Shown here piece by piece: positions 1 to 11,420 of a stretch of DNA of 64,000 bases. The notes beneath the pieces are model-generated. The model had not been told where the DNA came from, made no database searches, and was given only the letters and a program-made list of their open reading frames with translations. Position 1 is the first letter of the stretch, and every line of letters starts with the position of its first letter. Origin of the DNA: Amaranthus tricolor (Eukaryota; Streptophyta; Magnoliopsida; Caryophyllales; Amaranthaceae). Position numbers and translations under genes: made by a program. The stretch lies in assembly GCF_026212465.1 (NCBI RefSeq), contig NC_080056.1:13152318-13216317 (forward strand), given 5' to 3'.

Positions 1-93
1 GGCCTAAATAGAAGGAAAAACCACGACCCCTCGGGATTTCTGAATTCTCCACTATGTTTAAGGCAACTCGTTACAATTACATTAAACATCTTA

Positions 94-290
94 CTTCACT
101 CGAAGCGCATCAACTAGGCTAACTCTTCTCTCTCAAATTGCTTCACTCAAAGCAACAAACTTAGCTTCACTAAAAGCTAAACTCCACATTAGCTTCACTA
201 AAAGCTATGTCCTTAGCTTTACTCAAAGCTATTCTCTTCTCTAGCTTCACTAGAAGCTTTCTAATTCCCCCTAGACTCACTCAAGTCTAG
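94..290 (-). repeat. Series of seven short hairpins in the LTR leader
   Basis: Seven short inverted repeats follow each other at 94-105, 138-155, 161-180, 190-207, 214-231, 243-258 and 271-290. Most have 6-7 bp stems around a loop reading CACTCA or CACTAA on the plus strand. Stems differ but stay self-complementary, for example TTGCTT/AAGCAA, TAGCTT/AAGCTA and CTAGACT/AGTCTAG. The series lies about 170-360 nt downstream of the TATA box in the element's sense direction, so it should be in the transcribed leader. The same series is present in the solo LTR at 13259-13455. Confidence 0.75.
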
Positions 291-1237
291 TTACAAAGAT
301 TCTCTCAAAAACCCTTACAAAAGGATAAAAATTCTCTAAAATAAAATCAATGAGTTGCACAAGAAAATATTATAAATTAATTGGCATTTTTAAAACAAAA
401 TTTTCTTGTAAAAAATTATGCCAAAATTACGTATGATTTAATGGCTCATACTAAGGCAAGTTTTGAAGAATAACCGAGTCCACTATTTATAGAGCTAAAA
501 TCCCTAATAAAAAGGAATATTCCAATCCATTATTCCTTAGCAAAAGATCATGGGAATAATGTGGATTAAACTACCAAACGGTTATTTCCACAATGACTTG
601 AATAAATCAATCATACGGTTAAAACAACAATAACCGCTGTTCCTTAATAATAGGTTCTGTTCCCTTAAGCAGCAGTTTCTTCAGCAACAGTTCCTGTTCC
701 CATAATAACGGCTGGAACTTAGCTAAAAATAGAAACGGTTGATCTTTACTAAAAATAGAAACGGTTACCTATTACTAATATTAGGGACGGTTACCTTTAG
801 CTAAAAATAGCTAAGGATCCCTTAAAATTAGCTATTATTCCTTCTTAGCTAAATATAGTCATTTACTAAATATAGATCCTAAAATAAAGGATCTTTATTT
901 AGAGACTCATACGTAAAGTAATTTTTAGAAAACTTTTTGCCAATTAACTATAATAAATAAATGAATGCAACAAATTAATTTCAGTACATTAACTAAAAAT
1001 AATAAAAATCAGAATTTATTAGTTAACGTTGGCTGACATGTTGGCTGACTTCAGTTTGGGAACAGTGCGCTGTCTCCAAAATCCAGTTTTGCTAGAACAT
1101 TCAACCTGGGAACAGTAGACTTCCTATCACCATTTTACATCCCAAGTGATATACTCTTCTAACATCTCTTGAATCCTTTTCACACCTACTTTTCCATGAA
1201 CTAAGCCATAGCTATTAGGCATGGCCACGAGACGGGT

Positions 1238-1556
1238 TACCCGGAACCGAACCGGTGCCGAACCGCTTGGAACCGGATTCGGAACCGGAACCGTTTGCGA
1301 CAGATTCCGAACCGCCCCGAACCGCCGGAAAAAAGTTGTCGGAACCGTGAAATCGCCGGAAAAAACCGTCGTGAACCGGGTAAAAAACCCGCAGGTTGGA
1401 ACCGGAACCGGTCCGGGAGAACCAGTCCAACGGTTCCATGGAACCGGTTCTGGAACCGGAACCGGTCCGGTTGAACCGGCTCAACGGAACCGGAACCGGA
1501 ACCGGGACCGGTCCGGTTGAACCGGCCCACCGGTTCCATGGAACCGGTTCGCCAAA
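1238..1556. repeat. Left subterminal AACCG repeat block of the hAT element
   Basis: This is a GC- and CpG-rich block built from GGAACCGG-like words; I count 22 copies of AACCG. A smaller matching block is at 4796-4956 near the right end. In hAT elements, subterminal short repeats are transposase binding sites; that role here is inferred. Open reading frames through this block on both strands are artefacts of the repeat. Confidence 0.8.
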
Positions 1557-1814
1557 ATGTGACCGTTACGTTACCGTTTGCTAGCCGTTGCCTTCTCCTC
1601 TATATATACTCATCACTTTCAATCATTTTCATTCACAACTCATCTCTTCTCCTACTCTCTCTACTTACTCTCTACTTAATTCTTTAATTACGCAATTATT
1701 CTCTTAATTACATAATTAGTCTTTTAATTATTTCTTAATTTAGTTAGTTACATAATTAATTAATTATTTATTTCTTAATTCTATATTTCTATTATTACTT
1801 CAATATTATCAATC

Positions 1815-4438
1815 ATGTCTTCATTTTTGAAAAAAGCCACAAAAAAAGTTACTAAAGTGGCAAAATCATTGGGAGGTTCCAGTTCCTCCAAAAGAAAGGC
1901 CACTTCTACTCCGTCGGTATCAACAACACCTTCCATTAGTAATTATAATTATGAACATAATTATCCGGAAGGGTACAACCCAGAGTTACATAATTATGCA
2001 GAAGAAGTGGAAAGAGAAATACAAATTGATGAAGAAGAGGAACCAACGACCCCAATTGGGATACATATATCTCGACAGTCATCAACAAGATCACATGAAG
2101 AACAAGGAGAACAACAACAACAAAGACAAGGTCGTGGTAAACGAGTCAATTTCCAAACTATCGGTTAGTTTTATAATTTTATTCTTCAAATTAATTAAAC
2201 TTTAAATTATTTATTTATTTAATTATAGTTTTATAATTTTAAATTATTTATTTAGATGAAGACGAACCAGTAATACAACCTTTTCCGGCAATGGCACCTC
2301 CTAGTGGTAGAGCTGTTTCACATGTGTGGTCGTATTTCACAAAAGAACCAACCGAGAATCCAGATATTTTCTTATGCACTTGTGAAATTTGTGAAAGTCA
2401 AGGAGTAAAGCCCTTAGTTTCATACAGTTTCACCAGAGGTAAATACTTTTTAAATTTTTTACACATATATAATACATTATACATTCATACATTATATATT
2501 CATATTTTATAAACATTTATTTATTGTGTTTTGTGAATACGTGTTAGGTGGTGGTACGGGATCTTTTAACAAACATTTGGCAAAGAAGCATGGAATCACA
2601 AAAGAAACTCATGCAGCAAGCGGGAGCGGGACCACAAGTGGAAGCCGACAGACACAATGGGACATTCCCAGCACAGGTATGCCTTTTAGATACAATCGTA
2701 ATGACATGATTGATGAATTTTCTAGGTATGTAATTTGTGATGAATTGCCTTTTAACCACGGTGAAAGTAGGGCATACGAGCGTCTCACTAGAAAAACTTT
2801 GCAACCACAATATAGAGCAATCCCTAGGAGCACTCTTAAAAGACGCACAATTAAATTATACGAATCAATGCGCTATGAATTAGTTGGAATGTTTAAATCG
2901 TTTAATGGTAGGGTTAGCATAACAACTGACATTTGGTCTGCTCCCCAACATTTAGAACCTTATATGTGTGTAACAGCACACTGGATAGATCGAAATTGGA
3001 TTATTCAAAAAAGAATAATTGCTTTTGAGACAATGCCAGAAAGACATACCGGTGAAAACATAAAATATAGATTAGTAGAGATATGTAGAGAATGGAACTT
3101 ATTAGATAAAATATTTTGTTGTTCAACTGATAATGCAACCGCGAACATTAAATGTATAGAACTTTTGTTTAACGAACCTGCTTTTAGTTTAATCCTTGGG
3201 GGTAGCTTATTACACATACGTTGTTGTGCGCATATAATTAACTTATCTTGCCAAGCAGGCATAAAACAATTAAGTGATTTATTAGAACCAATTAGGGATA
3301 TAGTGAAATGGCTTAGGATCGGAAAGATAAAAAGACGATATAAACAATTATGTGACCAATACCAACTTAAAAAAATGTATTGGTCATTAGATACTCCTAC
3401 ACGTTGGGGCTCAACCAACGATTTATTAAGAAAGGTGATTTCTTATCGCCCAGAATAACACAACTATATAGTGAGTGTACAGATAGTTTCATAGCTGATG
3501 ACACTTGGTAATTAGCTATAGGTGTACATAACATATTAGAAGCGTATGACCACGCGACTAAGATTTTTTCTTATGTTTATGAACCGAACGTTCACTTAGT
3601 AATAAGTGAATGTATTACTATTTTTTATAATCTCCTTAAATATACACATGAAGATACTAACCCAAAATTGAGGCCGATTCTTGCAGATATGATGGAAAAA
3701 TGGCAAGCATATTTTACCGATTTTCCTTATATTTATGGAATCGCAACCATTTTGGACCCACGTTTTAAAACTGAGGTCCTTACTAAAGTAATAGGATTTT
3801 ATTACCAATCATTAGATCGCCCGTCTACTGATGTACATAATTATGTAGGAACATGTAAAAAATATTTAGCAGAACTCTATGATTTTTACGCTAGTGTATA
3901 TAACCCGAAACGCGATATGTCTAGGCGTGCTAGCGTTTCGGCACGTCCCTCTTACTATAATTCGGTAATAGCTAACATAATGACTCAAGATGATAGTTTT
4001 GTAGGATCATCTTCTTCTTCCTCGACCTCATATTTAGAACTAGATAGTTATCTTAAACACCACTTTGAAATAGACCAAAGTATCTATAATATTTTGGAGT
4101 GGTGGAAAGAAAAATCTGTTAAATTTCCCATTTTATCGAGAATTGCAAAGGATATTCTTGCAATTCCCGCGTCAACAATTGCGTCGGAGTCTGCTTTTAG
4201 TGCAGGTAGAAGAGTTTTGGACGAAAAGCGATCTCGTCTTGCTCCACATAGTATTCAAATATGTGTTTGCAAGAAAGATTGGGATCAAGCGGAGATTCGA
4301 ACACAAGGACTAAGGAATGATGATGATCAAGACGGCGATGATGATCCATGGATGATGATGGATACATCTGCATCATCGTCAGGAGGAGAGTCAGCGGAAG
4401 CATCTAATCAACCACATGATGATGACGAAGACGAATAG
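1815..4438 (+). pseudogene. hAT transposase with BED zinc finger, broken
   Basis: The gene model has coding exons 1815-2163, 2256-2438 and 2548 onward, with GT-AG introns whose phases agree. The first part is low-complexity and basic or acidic (lysine-rich start, EEEE, QQQQ). Exons 2-3 form a BED-type zinc finger: CTCEIC in exon 2, then H-x4-H (HLAKKH) in exon 3. The core contains the TTDIWSA, STDNATAN and RCCAHIINL segments seen in plant hAT transposases. The C-terminal dimerisation domain includes LEWWKE and IPASTIASESAFSAG, followed by an acidic tail. A frameshift near 3450-3460 and an in-frame stop near 3511 separate the N-terminal core from the C-terminal part (3668-4438). The protein resembles the RICESLEEPER/DAYSLEEPER group; a domesticated function is unlikely because it sits between intact transposon ends. 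Confidence 0.88.
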
Positions 4439-4795
4439 GATCAATCCGACAAGCGACAACGATTAATCAACATTCAACAACTATAAATAAAAGGTATGAC
4501 AAAGAACTACGTGGGCTTTGATTCCTTCGGGATACGTAGGGAGCTTAGTATTCATTTGGGTACTAGGTTCAAGTCCATTTTCTCCCTCTTTTTTTATTAA
4601 TCATTTTTATCGACATTATCATTGATTCGTTTCTTATTAATTTATTTTTTTCCATTCTTTTTAGTAAATATTTCAATAACGATGACAACTTGACATGCAA
4701 TGAATTTTGCTAATAATCAAGTAATCATCAAAGGTACGTCCGCGATATTATAGTATTTTTTTATTTTATAAATATTTAAAGAAAAAATAAAAATG

Positions 4796-4956
4796 GAACC
4801 GATGGTCCGACCCGCCCGTCCCTTGAGTTGGAACCGCCTCATGAACCGCTAAGGAACCGTTTGGAACCGCCCGGAACCGGAACCGTTCGCGACAGGTTCC
4901 AAATGGAACCGGAACCGGATGGAACCGGAACGGAACCGGACCAACCCGGACCGTGG
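4796..4956. repeat. Right subterminal AACCG repeat block of the hAT element
   Basis: GGAACCGG-type words repeat here in the same style as at 1238-1556. This marks the second terminus of the transposon just inside its inverted repeat. Confidence 0.75.
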
Positions 4957-5076
4957 GCATGCCTAGGTACTATCAACAATCACAATTACGACCGGATATC
5001 GACCTGCACATAATCTCTTAAAAACATTTTTGTTTAAATAAAGTGTAGTCATCATCAAAACTCAAGAGGTCCAACA

Positions 5077-5090
5077 AATTTCCCCTTTTT
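5077..5090 (-). promoter_or_regulatory. Polypurine tract (plus-strand primer site)
   Basis: On the minus strand a run reading AAAAAGGGGAAATT immediately precedes the LTR start TGTTGG. This is the normal PPT position for second-strand synthesis. Confidence 0.8.
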
Positions 5091-5655
5091 GATGATGACA
5101 AACTTTTTAACAAACTTAAAACAAAATAGAGTAAAACCAATGTTGAAGAGCATGTTAGAGATTAAAACAACTCTTCTTAACTTAGTAAATATAATTTACG
5201 AAGCATATCATAAATCAAATTACTCTAAACATAAACACAACAAAAACTCAAACATTTTCAGCATAGAACATAAGCAGTGGTTTCAATAAATTTGGAGCAT
5301 ACAATCAGAGCTCAAAAGTGAATAGATGATCTGAACAAACAAAACAATTCATCACAGTTCATCTTGATCATAAGCATCTTGATCATAAGCATCAGAGCAT
5401 TAATCATAAATATTAGAATCAGAGCATCAAGCATTAACAAAAGGTGTTAACTATATACTGACAATAGATTAGCTATATTTTGACAATCAGAGCAAAATCA
5501 GCAAGTAATAAACAATCATCAGTAGTACACAACAATCATCAGCAGTTAACAGCCAAACAGCCTTAGATCATGAATCATAACCTTAATCCTAAAGTCCAAC
5601 ATAATAGATATTATCAGAGCTAAGCATACTCAAGCATTATTTAAGTTTGTGTCAA

Positions 5656-5676
5656 TATTCCCCCTTTTGACATCAT
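5656..5676 (-). promoter_or_regulatory. Second PPT-like tract
   Basis: The minus strand reads GATGTCAAAAGGGGGAATAT, close to the terminal PPT and its GATGATCAAA-type lead-in, but about 570 bp upstream of the LTR. Repeated PPT copies are described for Sireviruses; use as a primer site here is inferred. Confidence 0.55.
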
Positions 5677-5958
5677 TCAAAAAGAATTGGAGCAATCAAA
5701 CCACAATACTAAGCATATAGACATAGTCAAAGAGAGAATAAGGATGCACAAAGTAAAAAAGCAGTAACAATGAATGCAAACAAGATCAGCTATGATTAAT
5801 CGTCACAGATAGTTAGTAGCATAAAAGAAAATGTAGTTCATAGTATGAATTAGGACAAACAGTACCCCAGCTGGTACAAATCAAAAGCAAGAAAAGATTG
5901 TTTGATGATAGTGATGGTTGCAACAAATAAGAAAATATTATGAGTATCAGGATAAATT

Positions 5959-7564
5959 AAGATGCAGGAGCTTCATCATCCACATATTCTGTCTCCACCT
6001 CTACTGTGTCGAGCTTAGCCCCCAAACGCGCTTCCATTTGGTCCATTTGAGCAGATAGTGAGGCTATAAAGACACGAATTTCATCTTTAAAAACAAGGAA
6101 GCTGGACTGCAATTCGTTAAGTTTCAGGAGAATGGAGGATAGATGGGCTGTTGGAACTATAGTGTCACCTAAACCTTAATTTGGTGATGTGTGTTCTAGT
6201 GGTGGTGATGATGGTGGTATAGGTGATTGTGGTGGTGAAGAAAAGTTATGGGATGAAGGTGTGGTCAGTTTAGGTGAGGAAGGAATTTGGTTCAGCTCTT
6301 GTGTATGAGGTTGAGTCATCATCAAGAATAACAACAGGTTTTTTGCCTTTGGAAGCTAGCCTACGACTCTTCCTAGGGGTTGAACCAGGTAAAGAACCCT
6401 CCTCATTTTTCTCTTTTTCTTCCTTCACAGGTTCCTTCTCATCTTCCCCCTTACATGAATTTTCCTCATGTTCCTTATCAGAATGCCCTTCTGCCTTCTC
6501 AGTGGCAGAGGGAACATGCTCCTATTCCTCCTTATTTAATTCCTCCTCCTCAACGTTTTCTTCATTTTCTCCTTCATTGGCGCCCTCTTTATTGTCAGAA
6601 ATCACATCAGATTGTTCAAAAATATTCTCAAGAGTCCCATTTTCATTTAATCTAAGATGCAAGTTATTTAGACACTTAACACCTATTTTGTTATTTGGAC
6701 CCATGGGATAATTTTGACCTTCAAGAAGAACACCTAGCTTCCTAAAGATCCATGTCAGCAAACCACCATATTCTATCACATATCCTTTAGAAATACAGTC
6801 ATTCAAATGAGAGATCATCAAAGAGGGAAAGTTAATATTGATGTTATTAGCCATACAGTATATTAACGTAGCATCTCTTAAACTGACCTCACTTCTTTTA
6901 GATGTGCGAGGCAAAATGAATTCTTCGTGCTATATTATATAACAGCTTGTGCATAGGAGACAGCACATTGTGGCTAACCTTTCCCCCTTTTTTCTTTTAT
7001 CCCTAAAAACTTCCAGACAACCTTCTCATTAATCCCAGAAAAAATGATTTTTGACCCAACAATGTATACATCAAATCCAGTGGAAGGAATACCTAACCAT
7101 CCTCCTAAAATCAGACTATTAAATTCAATTTTGATCCCCTTAACCACACTCGTACAGACGCCATTGTCAAAAGAAAAGTTTGAAACAAACTCACGCATCA
7201 ATTCGGGGTACATTGGGTTACAATAGTGTTCTGCCATCAAAGATTCCCAAAATTGATTTTGTAAGATTGCGTGAAATTGAGGAAAGAAATTGGATTCATA
7301 ACATTGCTTGTCAAGTCCGAAACCAACAATCATCTCTTTGGATAACTCTTCAGCACTAACTGGAACAACAACTTTTGCCCTTTTTGAAGACGATTTCTTT
7401 ACTGTAGAGTCTCTCTTTCTCTTTTTGCTTTCATGCACTCCAGAGGCAACCGGGGTTCCCTGTTCTCTTAAGGAAGACTCAGGTTCAGTGATAAGAGGTG
7501 TTGGGTGGATGATTCTTAAAGGTTTGGGTTGTTTCATATTTGATGTTTGGTTCTTGGTTTTCAT
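5959..7564 (-). pseudogene. Envelope-like third reading frame of the Sirevirus element, broken
   Basis: This frame lies between pol and the PPT, where Sireviruses carry their envelope-like gene. The likely start is the ATG at 7564 (MKTKNQTSN). The first 200 residues are basic (KKRKRDS, KKSSSKRAK) and then enter a conserved plant-transposon domain with LILGGWLGIPSTG. Homology continues at 6914-6522 in another frame, so there is a break near 6974-6914. Further stops occur near 6521 and 6176. The last segment (about 6170-5959) has heptad-like spacing and is probably a coiled coil. Its function is unknown; no signal peptide or clear membrane span is visible in the preserved parts. It could equally be a structural or nuclear protein of the element. 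Confidence 0.6.
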
Positions 7565-8063
7565 GGCGATTTGGTGAATTAAGAAAGGGAAAAGCAAGAT
7601 TGAAGGCGGTTGTTGGGGTTGAATGAATTGTAATTGAAGATGAAGTGAGAGATTGACGTGAGAGAGTGATTATAATGAGTATGAAGGGACGTTTGCTTTA
7701 CTTGATTAGGTGTTTCATGTTCCTTATTTAATTCATGCATATGGATACAGAATGTGAAATGGAAACAGACGAATTAAGTGAAGAACTATGATGATTTAAC
7801 TCCCGCTATTTTAATGGAAATTGCTGGGTAAATATATATATTAAATATTATGAAATTTTTTATGAAAATGAAAAATAAATGGAAATTATTTGCTACTACA
7901 ATTTGATCAAATCAAACAAGCAATCATATGAGCATTCACAGTGTATAATTTTAAATAGTGCGTACCTGATCCTTTCGATAATCGATTTTTCAATCAAGAT
8001 TTTTTGGTTGATTGACCTTTTCAATTTTCATTCTGTCTTTAAGGATCACCTATGTCATTCACT

Positions 8064-11000
8064 TCAATGCAGCTTGATCATGCCAAGTTCCAATCTCATT
8101 TTCTCATGTTGTTCCCTTGGAAGTGGTTTAGTCATGATATCTGCTATTTGCTTGTTGGTGTTTACATGCTTTAAAATAATATTTTTATTTTCAACATTAT
8201 CCTTAAGAAAATGATGCATAATGTGGATGTGTTTTACTCGTGAATGATGCACTGGATCTTTAGATATGCATATGGCACTGGTATTATCACAATAAATAGG
8301 AACACATTCAAACTTAATACCAAAATCTCCTAGCTGCTGTTTTATCCAAAGCATTTGGGAACAGCAAGCTGCTGCTGCTACGTATTCAGCTTCGGCAGTG
8401 GATAATGCAACAGTGTTTTGTTTCTTTGAACACCATGACACTAAACATGAGCCAAGAAATTGTACCATACCTGACGTACTTTTTCTATTTACCAGATCTC
8501 CTGCATAATCTGCATCACTAAAACCTTTCAAATCATAGACATCACTTTTAGGGTAAAATAAGGACAAGTCATCTGTTCCCTTCAAATATCTTAAAATTCG
8601 TTTAACTGCAGTGAGATGTGATTCTTTAGGATTGGATTGAAATCTAGCACAGAAACCAACACTAAAAGCAATATCGGGTCTACTAGCAGTTAGATATAAT
8701 AAAGAGCCAATCATGCCTCTATACATAGTTTGATCAATATTTGTTCCATTTGGGTCTTCATCTAATCTAATATTTGTAGCCATAGGTGTATTGTTGGTTT
8801 TGGCATTATTTAAGCTATATTTCTTGAGAAGTTCTTTTATATATTTTTGTTGGTGAATAAAGATACCATTAGCTGTTTGTTTAATTTTTAACCCAAGGAA
8901 AAAGTTTAGTTCTCCCATCATACTCATTTCAAATTCATTACTCATTAGGTTAGCAAATTCTTTACACAACAGTTCATTGGTGGCTCCAAAAATAATATCA
9001 TCAACATATATTTGAACAACTAAAATATCCGAACCTCTATTCTTAAAGAATAAGGTTTTGTCAATTTTGCCTCTTACAAAGTCATTTTAAATCAAAAACT
9101 TTGATAGTCTTTCATACCATTGCCTAGGAGCTTGTTTCAAGCCATAAAGAGCTTTATCAAGCTTGTAGACATGATCAACACAAGAGGTGTTTTCAAAGCT
9201 TGGGGGTTGTTCAACAAAAACTTGTTCATCAAGAAAACCATTTAAGAAAGCACATTTCACATCCATTTGATATAATTTAAAGTTCATGAATTTAGCAAAA
9301 GAAATTAAGATTCTTATAGCCTCTAACCTTGCTACCGGAGCAAATGTCTCGTTATAATCAATACCTTCTTGTTGATTGTATCCTTTGACCACGAGCCTTG
9401 CTTTGTTTCTTACAATTATTCCATGCTCATCTAGTTTATTCCGAAATACCCATTTCAAACTAATTACCTTTTTGTGTTTTGGTTTGGGTTCCAAGTGCCA
9501 TACTTTATTTCTTTCAAATTCATTTAATTCGTCTTGCATGGCCACGATCCATTCGGAATCCTTTAGAGCTTCTTCATGATGCTTGGGCTCGAGTGATGAT
9601 GGGAACGCAAAGTGTGCACAAAAGTTTCTCATTTGAGATCTAGTTTGTGTTCCTTTATTCAAATCACTTATAATCAAATCAAGAGGATGATAACTTTGAT
9701 ATTTCCAAGGTTTGGGCACAAATTCTCTTGTAGGAACAGTAGTATGTTCTGGTTCATTAGCTTGATTGACATTCTGTTCAGCTGCTGGATCAACTTGCTC
9801 GTCTGTGGGAACAGCTGTATTGGGAACAGTCTGTTGGTTCTGAAGTACCAGCTGTTCCTGATCAAGATCGTTCCTTTCTGCCTCTTCTGGGATCAGCTGT
9901 TCACCTGCTGTTCCTTGATCTTGCATTTTCATTTCTTCTTCATCATTCTCTAGATTTGCAAGACCTATCTTAAAATTATTTGTATCCTGTTCACTTGACA
10001 AAAAGTTAGTTTCATCGAAAATTATGTGAACGAATTCTTCCACGCTCATTGTTCTTTTGTTTTAAACTCTGTAAGCCTTACTATGTGATGAGTAGCCAAG
10101 AAATACTGCTTCATCACTTCTTTCATCAAACTTTCCTATATTTCGTTTTCCATTCACATGAACAAAACATTTGCATCCAAACATACGAAAATAGGAAGTA
10201 TTTGGTTTAACACCTTTAAGCAGTTCATAAGGTGTCTTTGAAGTGATTGGTCTTATTAATACACGATTCAAAATATAACATGCAGTATTAACAGCTTCGG
10301 CCCAAAAATTTCTAGGTAGACCACTAGCAATTAACATGGTTCTAGCCATTTCCTCTAAAGTCCTATTTTTCCTTTCTACTACACCATTTTGTTGTGGTGT
10401 TCGTGGTGCCGAAAAATTATGACTTAATCCATGTTCATTGCAATAATTCATGAAACTTGAATTTTCGAATTCTCTTCCATGATCTGACCTTATGTGAATA
10501 ATTTGATTATTGGTAGATTTTTGTATTTTGTTAGCGAAAGAAACAAACTCATTAAAAGCTTCATCTTTACTAACTAAAAATAAAATTCAAGTAAATCTAC
10601 TGTAATCATCAACAATAACAAACACATAAATTTTGCCACTACGGCTTTGTGTTCTCATAGGTCCACATAGATCCATATGTAATAATTCAAGTGGTTTAGT
10701 GGTGGTCACAATATTCTTTGATTTAAAAGATGACCTCACTTGTTTTCCTTTGGCACAAGGATCACAAATTTCATCCTTAAAGAATTTTATAGCTGGTAAT
10801 CCTCTAACTAGGTCTTTTGATCTTAATGTATTAATCAATGTATAACTAGCATGACCTAGACGCTTATGCCAAAGAAGTGGGTCGTCTTCAATAACACTTT
10901 AACACGTTAGACTGGTTTTGGGAACAGTGTCCAGGTCCACAACATAAGTGTTTCCTTTTCTGATTCCCTCGAGAACGATGTCTCCTGTGTCATTCCTAGA

Positions 11001-11282
11001 AATAATGCACTTTTCAGAAGTAAAGTTCACAGAGTTACCTTTATCGCAAAATTGAGAAATGCTAAGTAAGTTATGTTTCAAATTCTCAACTAAAAATACA
11101 TTATCGATAGCATGGGAATATGACCTTCCAACATTTCCTTTGGCGATTATCTCACCCTTCTTATTGTCACCGAAGGTTACTGTTCTCCCACCATAGGCTT
11201 CAAGTGAGAGAAATTTAGATTTGTCACCCCTCATGTGCTTGGAACACTCACTGTCGAGATACCATGAGTTGTTCCCCCTCAC
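8064..11282 (-). pseudogene. Sirevirus-like pol (protease, integrase, RT, RNase H), broken
   Basis: Five disconnected blocks lie in order on the minus strand. 11282-10899 holds the protease start, with WYLDSECSKH: the catalytic D-S-G motif reads D-S-E. 10838-10587 holds the gag-pre-integrase and integrase start (CDPCAKGKQ, LLHMDLCGP). 10451-10062 is the integrase C-terminal half (PQQNGVVERKNRT). 10049-9087 covers the integrase-RT linker and RT start ([12 protein letters not shown]). 8969-8064 is the end of RT and RNase H (DADYAGD, STAEAEY), ending RLELGMIKLH. The RT active site IYVDDIIFG lies in the gap near 9015-8995. Multiple frameshifts or stops make it inactive. Confidence 0.85.
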
Positions 11283-11420
11283 TTGGACCTGAAAAAAATT
11301 AATTGTTAGTTACAGGAACCCAGGCTGTCTTGGGTTCCTTGTCGATTTTACAAGAATCTGCTTTCTTCATCGTTATCGACATAGTTTCCGTTAGAGACAG
11401 TGTACTGTTCCCTTTTGGTG

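Larger units (their letters stand above)
1216..4965 (+). mobile_element. hAT DNA transposon, 3.75 kb, inserted in an LTR
   Basis: The ends are inverted repeats: TAGGCATGGCCACG at 1216-1229 and its complement, with one mismatch, at 4952-4965. The uninterrupted LTR at 14364-14371 reads GGTACTAT. The right flank of this element (4966-4973) is GGTACTAT and the left flank (1211-1215) is GCTAT, a target duplication that has lost 3 bases. An 8-bp duplication is typical of hAT. The interior encodes a BED-finger transposase with breaks, so this copy is probably not autonomous. GC-rich subterminal repeats lie at both ends. Confidence 0.92.
1..5076 (-). mobile_element. 3' LTR of Sirevirus-like copia element, split by a hAT insertion
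   Basis: Positions 1-1210 and 4966-5076 together match the solo LTR at 13166-14473, with about 2% difference in stretches compared by eye. The left edge lies outside the window; about 173 bp of LTR is missing. The LTR ends in CCAACA at 5076, directly followed by a purine-rich tract on the minus strand, so this is the 3' LTR of a minus-strand element. A TATA-like box (CTATAAATAG on the minus strand) lies at 492-483. A 13-bp duplication of TTGGCTGACATG type near 1027-1048 distinguishes this copy from the solo LTR. The LTR is interrupted at 1216-4965 by a hAT element. Confidence 0.85.

Noticed and set aside
94..290. Hairpin series as a CRISPR or bacterial terminator cluster
   Set aside because: It sits in a plant LTR and recurs in the solo LTR; stems differ between units and there are no spacer/repeat classes.
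1215..1584. Overlapping open reading frames on both strands at the left hAT end
   Set aside because: They are translations of the AACCG repeat (rich in G, T, R, P) with no domain, and lie in the subterminal region of the transposon.
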